A stretch of 64,000 nt of DNA from NCBI GenBank assembly GCA_002633005.1, contig NMRA01000246.1:365856-429855 (forward strand), in the 5' to 3' direction. This document shows positions 10,238 through 19,573 of the stretch, in pieces. The position numbers were made by a program, and so were the translations under genes. Position 1 is the first letter of the stretch. Each line of letters begins with the position of its first letter. Below the pieces are notes generated by a model. That model did not search any database. It was given only the letters and a program-made list of their open reading frames with translations, and had not been told where the DNA came from. Source of the stretch: Phoronis australis (lineage: Eukaryota > Phoronida > Phoronidae).

Positions 10238-10524
10238 AAGGAACCAGATGGGTTCCTTAATTACAAGAGATAACGCACACATTTCCGATGCCCAAAGTGT
10301 AATTGAGTATCGGATACTAAGTGGCACAGGTTAGCATAGTACCAAATGGGTACATAATACCAAATGGGTATTGGCCGATTGCCTACCAACTGGGTAGAGC
10401 AAAGCGGCAAATTCAATAACAAGTACCAAGTGGGTACAAACTGCTAAATGGGCAAATATCATATAAAGTACCAAGTGGGTACACCAAACAGCCAACTGGG
10501 CTATAACAACCTGCAAAGTAGGTT
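10238..10524. repeat. Array of mini-hairpins with covarying arms
   Basis: Eight hairpins share a 5-nt loop of the form A(A/G)NTG closed by CC/GG (one by CT/GG), while the outer arm bases differ from unit to unit but stay complementary: AAGGAACC/GGTTCCTT at 10238, GTACC/GGTAC at 10339, 10423 and 10468, AATACC/GGTATT at 10356, CTACC/GGTAG at 10383, TGCT/GGCA at 10442, AGCC/GGCT at 10490. A looser AACC/GGTT unit follows at 10508-10524. Confidence 0.85.
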
Positions 10525-10991
10525 CCGGACAAGCTGAGTGAGCAGACCAGCCGGAGTGATAAAAAGAGATTTTCTAGTGACTAATTTTGTTTTCTGAAAT
10601 CTTCTAGGTAAAAAACTCGGTTTAAAGCGTGTAAAGAGATTTTTGCACCAGTATCGCAAATATTTGACAGTTTGCGTTCACACTCGATCTGTGGTAGAAC
10701 GGTTTGTATTTAATACATATTATCACTTTCCTATTTAAGGGCTAAATGCCCATCATTAATTCATTGTGGCAGTTTATCACTGACAATAGGTTTGAAAAGT
10801 GCCCAAGATTATCACAAACGATTAAAAATTAAGTTTAAAGCTATACCACGCCTCTTCAACTTTTAGAACACTTTACCAATTAAGGTTATGTTGGACCCTG
10901 AAGAGAAAAAAGAACGCCAGTGCAGCATGGGAATTCGCCAACCAAGCCCAATGACTAATGCCAAGACTGAGCGCGCAATGAGAGATTTTAC

Positions 10992-11167
10992 CTCAAGTCG
11001 TGCTCTACATCAAATTCCACGATGTCTAGCTTAACCCGCATCCCAAACGGAGCTTTGATCAACCACTCGCAGTCCAAGTGCTCTCCGTATTTAGTGTATC
11101 CGTTGAACGAGGAATGGGATGTTATTTTACCCGGAGCAATGTCGATGACCCGCGTACTGCCGCATCC
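10992..11167 (-). pseudogene. CUB domain N-terminal exon
   Basis: Acceptor TTTCC...ACTCAG and donor GTAAAA. Reads GCGSTRVIDIAPGKITSHSS ... GEHLDCEWLIKAPFGMRV ... VEFDVEHDL, a CUB start with two cysteines and the conserved FDvE turn. The matching C-terminal half is not found before the next module at 8983. Confidence 0.8.
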
Positions 11168-14100
11168 TGAGTTTCCGTAATCCGGAAAGAAGGTACAGGG
11201 AGAACACCTGGTAGTTTCATGATGTGGTTGGTAATCACTGTTGTGTAGCCTGTACTTATGTATCATAGTAGGGTTTCCGTGACATTATCGTTTTTACATA
11301 CGCCCACTAATTAACAAGAACGCCTCAATGCAGGGATGGTTATGGGAGCCCACTTTGTGATTACCATATAGACCAATCGCGCCTTGCTCATACATGAAAT
11401 TATGGAGCCATTTACAAACTGATTCTCAGTTGAAGTCGCGTATTTGTAAATAGAAAATCTTACACGAGTCTCAGGTTTATGACATGGGCAAAACCTCTTT
11501 AAAATTTCGTCAAAATCCCGAAGCTTGCCGGTTAATTTTTGTTAATTGTTTTAATTCAAACTTAACAATTGTAAATTGGATTCAGCTATCGTAGCAAATT
11601 TTCAAGTCAGAATCTAATAAATAGTCTTTGAAGTTGTAATTTCAAAACTTAAAAAGTGTATATAAATAACAAACAGCAAGGGTTCCCCGCGTGAACACTG
11701 AATTGGCTTTGAGGCAGAACAGCATGACAGGCTCACCGCGTTTCTCGAGTTGGGTTCGTCTTCGTTTGAATGTACTTAGATATGGAATTCGCGGCCGAAT
11801 ATTGGTCAGTTTAAGAAGTTGATTGCATGTCCTTCCAACTGGGAGTCCGTACAGTTGCAACACCAGAATTGTCAATCATAACTTTGTCACCTTCTCGGAA
11901 TTCCGGCATTGTTTGATTGGCGGGCGTTTGGTTGTTTTAGTGTTTTGCAGGCGATAAAATGTAAGGCGTATGTAATATAAAAATTACGTACTCGGTGCTA
12001 TTAACCGCTCGTTTAGTAATACATTCCAGGTTATGTGACAAACTAAATTAACATAGAATTTCAAAAAGTTACCATACATGTTCTTTGTTGTTTTCTTATT
12101 TGCTTTGGTTAGATCAACAACTCTCGCAATTCCTTCTTAACCTGCAGAAGATTATGAAAACAATATCGATATTATTGAATGATGAAGCCTTGATGCGTTT
12201 GGCCGGATCGTTTATGAAAGCCACGCATCAACAGTCCTGCATAGATCCCTAACCATGTCATCGGTTGCGTGGCAAGCTTGTCACGGGGTTCTTTGGCAAA
12301 GTTCACTAACATTCCTCCTTAGATCCTAACCACCTCCCTACGGACAGGGTTGTGTGGTAGGTTTCTCATGCAAGTTCGTTGAACTGAACCCTCCATTGAG
12401 GTTCTTCACCCTTGGTTGGTATCAAAAAATGGTCAACCCAAACCACGTTATGACCTGAAGGTTTCCATAGTGTTTCAGAGATAACGTTAGAACCAATTAA
12501 GCACCTGCAAGTAATTCGGACAATGTATCGATAAACAACACCATTCCGCCAAGTTTCCTGTCCCATCGCATGGGGTATTCACCTTAATATAGTCATGCTC
12601 ATAATATTTAACTGCATGACTTATTATGCGATTCTGCTCAGTCTGCCTCATTTAGCTCTATTGCTGTAATGCGCAAGACAAACCTAGTGATCTTTAAACA
12701 AGCCTCCAACATCTCGCTTTGCCGAATGCCCATAATGCAACCATACGACATCATTCACTACCTGCCCCATGCAAATTTTATTTAAAGTAAGTTACAAACA
12801 GTCTTCGACTGTGCCAAACGCTGCCACCAGTGTTAAACAATTTATGTAGTAGGCATAAATGGTTTTAAAATCAAGGGGTTGTTCGAGCAGTGGCGTCATG
12901 CTTTCTGCTTTCCGAGCTTTTGGACGCACCCAGTAGCGAACATAAAGTAAACTTCAGTAGTTTGAGATGGAGCTTTCATTCATTCCATTGTAGTCAGACT
13001 ACTTTGAATCATGTCCACCTCTCTGTTGCTGACTTCCCTTCGGTTACTTTGGTGTGTGGTCATACAACTTGTGGTCTGTTCACGCCTAAGAAGAATGGAG
13101 GATATCTATGGTAACGTACACCTGTTCTTCTTAAATTTTATCATTCAAACCTGTACACCTTAGTTTTTATCACCATACCTGTACAGAGAATATGTTTCTT
13201 TAAAGTATGGAAGAATTCGAACAAAACTTCATTGAAACGTGTTTTGTCGTTTGACTGATCTCCATTATCGTCGTTATTACTCTACAGTTTGTTGTGGGTC
13301 AAAGGGTGGGCATCGACGGTGCCAAGGACCTAATCGACAAAGTTGCATTTTGAACAGTTCTATGGATTGTGGAATTAGTAATAGGCCTACGTGTCGTGTT
13401 GTAGTGGCACTAGAGATTACATTGCGGTTGGGTTCCACATGGGAGGGTTGGTAGGGACGTGCCCCCCCACTCGATTGTGTATTGTGCCCTCGCAAGTACT
13501 GTATTGTCTCGGGGAAGTATCAGTGCTTAGGACTTTCGGTATAGTATCGGGTGGGTATATGAAAGAAGTGGGCACTGGGAGGGAGGTACATTATTTGACA
13601 TTGTGTTCGGTTTTCATATTCTAGTTGGTCTAGTTCTTGCTACGGTCTGTAAAGTCGATGTGCGACGGAACTCCCATACCCATGGTGTAGAAGAGATTCA
13701 TCTGCATCATTATCACGATTTAATTTTCTAACCACTACAGCGTTGGGTAGTGCATGTTTCGAACAGTAAATCTAACCCAGGCTTTTACCCTGACTGTCAA
13801 TGTCCAGTCGCTAATAGCAGACACTGATTTTAGCGTATTTCTTGGAATGCCGAGTACCTTTGTTAGGTACGATTATATCTAATTCTACATATATATTTAT
13901 TCTATAACTAGGCCTCCGGCCCTTGTTACAATCAAATCATCAAATACAATGCAGGTAAATGTCAAACACTAAAAGTAACCCGGGCTCTTCTTCGCTTTAA
14001 TGCGAAATGAATATATTTACATGTTGACCAAATAAGATCTTTTTCCTCCTCCTTAATTATTTCGGTCCAGTGTCCAACTCCAGCATCTGTACCGACTGCG

Positions 14101-15238
14101 ATCGTGACCTCAAACTATTTGAGTGGCATCTATGGTCTAGTATTGAACAAAAATAGACTGATGGAAACTTAGGCCTACTGCTATCGCATTCATTATCTCA
14201 GTCACAATTTGATGCTGAGGCTCATGCCCAATATGTGCCTCACAACTCCGTTCCCAGCAATGGCACAACACAATACACTTTTTCTCCTTCAAATGCACTT
14301 ACATGTTGGAGAAACCTTTATCAAACCTCCGTTTCTGCAACGAATCGAAGCAAGATTCCTCAAAATGAACTGAGCGCAGCGTGGCGCCTGAACTGATCAC
14401 TTGTTCCATAGTGCACAGTCACATCCGTGTTTGATGCACGAACCTGTGCCATTTCTTAGTGAAACTAGGGTTGTTTGAAAACGCAAAAATTGAAATATTG
14501 TTTGTCCGATTACTATTACTGCATCCTCAGCACATGCAACGTATCATAATACTCGGTCGAGCACACTAGTTTTCGAGACAACTACGTTTCGCGGCTTGTG
14601 TAGAACAACACAGTGGCTGAGACCAGATTCACTGATGACGTCACATACAGATATTATATTTTTTCTGATTTTGCGGTTTATTTCTTGATTAAACGTACAG
14701 AAATCGAAAGGAAATGCTTGAAATATCGTACCAAAATTGCTGGTAACCGAATTCATACATTTATGACCATGGGGTGAAGATGACCATGGTGTGAAGGGTT
14801 AAATCTACAATCCACGGCAAGAAAATTGGTACGCAAACTGTTTTTAATTGCTAAGAAATTGATAGTAATTTGCGGTCTTTACTTCGAAGTATTACATGAG
14901 AAGGGTTTTTCCCTGTCTGGATATTTGGGTCACTAAATTGAGTATTTTACTTTTAAACAATGTTTCGGAGACAAAACGCGTGTTTTTTGGAGAGCAGTAG
15001 GGTGCCAAAGGCAAAAATTGCTCTCGGGCGACAACAGAGATAGCGCGCTTAAGCGTCGTCAGATCTAAAAAAAGCGTAAGAAAGCGTAAGGAAGACTTCT
15101 TTTGTGATAGGATCGAAGAACATGCGCATGAACTCACTAGCTGACACCTGTATCGCTCCTCCCTAGTGAGTCACGTGGAATGCTTGGTAGGTTCGACCTT
15201 TCGATTTATGGTAACAAAGTTACATGTACGCACTAATC
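11168..15238. other. Gene-poor stretch
   Basis: No exon could be supported on either strand. Holds dispersed repeat C copy 2 at 11908-11972 and otherwise unremarkable AT-rich DNA. Confidence 0.5.
11908..11972 (+). repeat. Dispersed repeat C, copy 2
   Basis: Copy of 9501-9567 in the same orientation. Confidence 0.75.
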
Positions 15239-15436
15239 GTAGTATCAGGAAGAGATAACCAGGAAGGGACAACTAGCTAAACCGCCGTTTTTGGCCTCCT
15301 TCCCCGGACTAATTTCAGGACTTAAGTTTCGTTTAAAAGGAAACAGATGATTTTATCAGAGAGATTAAAGCTTTTTCTATAGAAGGATATCAAAAAACGC
15401 ACTTTGCAACCTTAAACAGTGGTGTAATTGTACTTT

Positions 15437-16329
15437 NNNNNNNNNNNNNNNNNNNNNNNNNNNNNNNNNNNNNNNNNNNNNNNNNNNNNNNNNNNNNNNN
15501 NNNNNNNNNNNNNNNNNNNNNNNNNNNNNNNNNNNNNNNNNNNNNNNNNNNNNNNNNNNNNNNNNNNNNNNNNNNNNNNNNNNNNNNNNNNNNNNNNNNN
15601 NNNNNNNNNNNNNNNNNNNNNNNNNNNNNNNNNNNNNNNNNNNNNNNNNNNNNNNNNNNNNNNNNNNNNNNNNNNNNNNNNNNNNNNNNNNNNNNNNNNN
15701 NNNNNNNNNNNNNNNNNNNNNNNNNNNNNNNNNNNNNNNNNNNNNNNNNNNNNNNNNNNNNNNNNNNNNNNNNNNNNNNNNNNNNNNNNNNNNNNNNNNN
15801 NNNNNNNNNNNNNNNNNNNNNNNNNNNNNNNNNNNNNNNNNNNNNNNNNNNNNNNNNNNNNNNNNNNNNNNNNNNNNNNNNNNNNNNNNNNNNNNNNNNN
15901 NNNNNNNNNNNNNNNNNNNNNNNNNNNNNNNNNNNNNNNNNNNNNNNNNNNNNNNNNNNNNNNNNNNNNNNNNNNNNNNNNNNNNNNNNNNNNNNNNNNN
16001 NNNNNNNNNNNNNNNNNNNNNNNNNNNNNNNNNNNNNNNNNNNNNNNNNNNNNNNNNNNNNNNNNNNNNNNNNNNNNNNNNNNNNNNNNNNNNNNNNNNN
16101 NNNNNNNNNNNNNNNNNNNNNNNNNNNNNNNNNNNNNNNNNNNNNNNNNNNNNNNNNNNNNNNNNNNNNNNNNNNNNNNNNNNNNNNNNNNNNNNNNNNN
16201 NNNNNNNNNNNNNNNNNNNNNNNNNNNNNNNNNNNNNNNNNNNNNNNNNNNNNNNNNNNNNNNNNNNNNNNNNNNNNNNNNNNNNNNNNNNNNNNNNNNN
16301 NNNNNNNNNNNNNNNNNNNNNNNNNNNNN
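15437..16329. other. Assembly gap (893 N)
   Basis: Run of N inside the candidate transposon. All long open frames crossing it are artefacts. Confidence 1.
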
Positions 16330-17174
16330 CTCTTGAAAATGTGCAATTAATCATTCATTCATGTATTTCGAAAATTCGAGAAAATTTGTAAAGCAAAAGT
16401 TTTTCAGTGGTACATAGGCGGTGCACTACAGGGGGGCTGAGGGGGCTTTAGCCCCCACTTTTTTCAGTGCTGCGCCCTCTATACACCTCCGACATGACAC
16501 TGCCAACTACTCACGAGGGGAAGTTGAGATTCCAAATTCACCAAAAACATAAAACATTCGTGCACAGCACAGAAGCTGTCTTGTAAGAAATGGCGATGCG
16601 TCACTGAACTTTGAAGGCTGAAGGCTGACTTGCAAAAATTCGATCCATCATCAGACCACCATATCTCAAAGAAGGACACTAAACGATAACAGTGATATTC
16701 ATGAATGTATTGAATAAATAACTAGACTAAAGAAATTCAAAAATTTACAGATCGTAGATCGAAAAAGAAGTTCAAGTCATTGCTCATGAATTTGGAAAGA
16801 TTGTCTATGCATTTCCTTGATGCTTGTAGTTCCCAGTAGTATTGTGCAATGAATTTAGGTTCTTCTAAACCGAATCGTTTGCTTGACATTCCCGTGCATA
16901 CTGCAAATTAAAGGCGAAGGCAACCTTTTTTCATGTCACTGTTAGCAAAAGGAGGTATGTTGATTATCCCAAACATATTTTTCACTTAATTACAGCTTTT
17001 CGTAATTTAATTAATTTCTCGTCCTCTAATCCGGAAGTAACGTTTTGGGAGGCAAGAATTTCGCGCCAATTTCTTTCATACAGTCAGATTGTGAGAGATG
17101 TCAAGTCAGTTATAGTTCTACCTCGGATGTGTTAAATTCGGTCGTCGTTTGCTTTTTTTTACAAGTCAGTCAAC

Positions 17175-17484
17175 ATGCCGCGCTGTTGCTGCGTACCAGG
17201 ATTACTCATTATCGTCTCACACGCGCTTTGGGTTCATTGCATCGCTTTCCGAAGGATAACATACTTCGCCGTACTTGGTTAGCTCGTTCGTGTGAAGAAC
17301 GCAGCGCTACCCGTTCACGCGATGTACAAAGCAGTGACAAGCATTTTCAGCAGTCAGATTACGACAGAGATATGTACGCTGAATTGATGAAGGTCCCTGC
17401 GAAACAACGCCTGAAGAAGGGTTCCATACCGTCGATGTTGATTCCCGGCAAAGGCCCGTCGCTTACCCCGAGAAGTGCATTTTG
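17175..17484 (+). pseudogene. THAP-domain coding remnant (left arm and centre)
   Basis: THAP is a C2CH zinc-finger DNA-binding domain of P-type transposases and their host-domesticated descendants. The frame opens MPRCCCVPG, shifts frame before ~17240, and resumes as HRFPKDNILRRTWLA, then SSDKHFQQSDYD and QRLKKGSIPSMLIPGKGPS, the usual HRFPkD, CSkHF and rLkkgavPS landmarks. The cysteine of the C-x2-H pair is Ser (AGT). A stop follows at about 17484. Not functional as it stands. Confidence 0.75.
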
Positions 17485-17558
17485 AAGCAAGAAGCCTCGC
17501 AAGCTGTGGCCACTACAGGTGTATAAACAGTGACTGGAGGTACTTCATCTACTGTCAC

Positions 17559-17954
17559 CTATGCCTCCGAACGTAACCCATAGCGTGCAATTCCAGGAAC
17601 TAGCAGTGATTCCCCGTGTGCTGTTGTCTCTAGCCCAGAGCCTGTAAGCAGCCCTGCAGCGATGTTGAGTAGTGGGAGTGAATACAGGCCCAGTTTGACA
17701 CCCAGTGAAAAAGACAGTTCGTCATCCAATGAACAGATCGATGAGCCTAAGTTCGATAATTTTATTGTGGACTTGTATTTAGAAGGTGCCTCGTGTGTGA
17801 CGAGGGAGTCGCACGGCGGGATGTAAGCAGTTTGGGTGCACAAGTCACCATCCACTGGGAGTGTGTCGCGGGACACTCGGGCAAGTGGGACAGTTCTTCC
17901 TTTGTACGTGAGATGACAATGAGTACATCTCGGTAGGCAGCAATAGCGTGGCAT
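17559..17954 (-). pseudogene. THAP-start reading frame from the right arm
   Basis: 132-codon frame starting MPRYCCLPRC, the mirror of the left-arm start, then running out of the inverted arm into the element centre in antisense. Only the first ~10 residues look THAP-like; the rest is probably not protein-coding. A stretch near 17790-17870 matches 27037-27115. Confidence 0.5.
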
Positions 17955-18938
17955 GTTGACTGACTCGTAAACAAAAGCAAACGACGACCGAAATTATCAC
18001 AACCGAGGTAGAACAATGACTGACTCGACTGCTCTCACAGTCAGACTGTATTAAAAGAAATTGGCGCGAAACTCTTGCCTCCCAAAACGTCACTTCCAGA
18101 GTAGACGACGAATAATTAATTAAATTACGAAAAGCTGTAACTAAGTGAAAAATATGTCTGGGATAACCAATGAACCCTATTTTTGCTAAAAATGACATGA
18201 AAAAAGGTTGCCTTCGCCTTTAAGGCTGGACACGTCGTGACTCGGTGACGCACCCACGTTAAAAATAAGGTGTAGTCATGCAGTAGGCTGCCCGCGTAGA
18301 ATCCGCGCACATGTGATTGACGGGAAAAGAACTTAACTGCAGGGGTTGAAGAGTGTGCATTTTTGGGGCACGCGTTCCATAGCATTTTCCCCCGGCTCAG
18401 CCGCCTGTCAGAAGCTGGACCAGTGGCCGTGTTTCAACAAGGAATTTTGATACAGCTTTATAGGCCAAGAATTTCGGGATCATATCTTTCAAAACTGAAA
18501 ATCACGAGGAAATGACCGTATTAAAATGAACTTTTCCCGAAACTGGGTCAAACAAAGCGACCTTGGAGCCAGCCTAGGTTCGAGTTAAGCCGCACGTCTC
18601 AAATGAATCATAGCGGAGCTGACCAGCGACTAGCATTAGTTCGTCGAATTGCGCATGCATGGATCAGACTTCCCGGCAACTCGGACGCCACGACACTGGC
18701 CACTGTGGCGGGAGCAGCTAATTTCTTGACTAACAACTGCTTCTAAATCTGGATTTAAGCAAAATGACGAAGTCCACGCTTACACACATGCAAGCGTATC
18801 CAAATACAATTAAATGTATTTTCTTGTGAAACCATTCAATGTTCATTGAACATTGACTTGTGTGAGTTCTTAATTTTCTTAGATCTGCCCTAGGATCTGC
18901 CCAATCAGGTAGAACTTCGTTTCATGTCATTCACTATA

Positions 18939-19469
18939 GGCACCTGAGGGTTCAAATATTGGAAGATCGCGTCGTATGACGTCATATGACGTAGAACATG
19001 CGAGCCTCATTTGCATATATTAGTGACATCTGTTGGTTCAAAAAAGAGGATCATGCCCGAGTACATGCCTGGGAAGAGGCATCTTTTGGAAGGGTAAAAC
19101 AAGTCATGTTCAAAGCATCCCAGTCCCAATAATATGCAGTCTTTGGGGACCAAAGTGGTGTCATTTTATAGCTAAAGAGTTAAGCTTTCAAACACAATGC
19201 TTGNGGCACCTGAGGGTTCAAATATTGGAAGTTCGCGTCGTATGACGTCATATGACGTAGAACATGCGAGCCTCATTTGCATATATTAGTGACATCTGTT
19301 GGTTCAAAAAAGAGGATCATGCCCGAGTACATGCCTGGGAAGAGGCATCTTTTGGAAGGGTAAAACAAGTCATGTTCAAAGCATCCCAGTCCCAATAATA
19401 TGCAGTCTTTGGGGACCAAAGTGGTGTCATTTTATAGCTAAAGAGTTAAGCTTTCAAACACAATGCTTG
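18939..19469 (+). repeat. 265-bp tandem duplication split by one N
   Basis: 18939-19203 and 19205-19469 are the same length and differ at only about one base (GGAAGATCG against GGAAGTTCG). The single N sits exactly at the join, which suggests an uncollapsed contig overlap rather than biology. Each copy has TATGACGTCATATGACG. Confidence 0.95.
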
Positions 19470-19573
19470 GATTCTTGACACCTTTAACATTTACTTTTGA
19501 AATCACTTTTGAAAACACGTTAAAATGCGCTAAAACAGTTGTCCCTTCCTGGTTATCTCTTCCTGGTAGTATC

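Larger units (their letters stand above)
2284..11167 (-). pseudogene. Incomplete CUB/LDLa/trypsin-like protease gene
   Basis: A minus-strand series of modules: N-terminal half of a CUB (11167-10992), two LDLa modules (8983-8888, 8430-8321), another CUB N-half (8094-7933), a CUB C-half (5166-5035), an LDLa (3916-3809) and one trypsin exon (2429-2284). An intact gene of this kind would be a secreted or membrane-bound serine protease with adhesion modules. The exons carrying catalytic His, Asp and Ser are not present between or after these modules, the CUB middle exon is missing, one LDLa lacks its third cysteine, and the S1-pocket Asp189 position is Asn. LDLa (108 nt) and protease (146 nt) exon lengths equal those of the intact plus-strand gene at 23245-28956, but its CUB is a single exon whereas here CUB is intron-split, so this is not a simple recent copy. 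Gaps in the assembly (45 N at 2587) cannot hold all missing exons. I infer a pseudogene or a pile of gene fragments. Confidence 0.7.
16908..18223. mobile_element. Foldback element with ~290-bp inverted arms
   Basis: 16908-17200 and 17932-18223 are inverted copies (ends TTAAAGGCGAAGG and CCTTCGCCTTTAA). Each arm holds an E2F-like TTTCGCGCCAA (17059-17069; inverted at 18061) and an ATG starting MPR-CC, the start of a THAP frame. No target duplication is seen at these ends, so it may be an internal rearrangement of the larger element. Confidence 0.8.
15247..19565. mobile_element. Candidate P-like DNA transposon (28-bp TIRs, 8-bp TSD)
   Basis: The first 28 bases, beginning AGGAAGAGATAACCAGGAAG, recur in reverse complement at the right end. 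GTAGTATC flanks both sides directly (15239-15246 and 19566-19573), as an 8-bp target-site duplication. The interior carries THAP-domain coding remnants. An 8-bp duplication, ~30-bp TIRs and a THAP DNA-binding domain are known features of P-superfamily elements; hAT elements also make 8-bp duplications. Length includes an 893-N gap, so the true size and any transposase catalytic domain are unknown. Confidence 0.6.

Noticed and set aside
10331-10516. Repeat peptide (THLVL units) or CRISPR-like array
   Set aside because: Units are self-complementary with uneven spacers, other frames have stops, and the context is an animal genome; the DNA or RNA structure explains it better.
15377-16354. Open frames of ~300 codons on both strands
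   Set aside because: They consist of the N gap.
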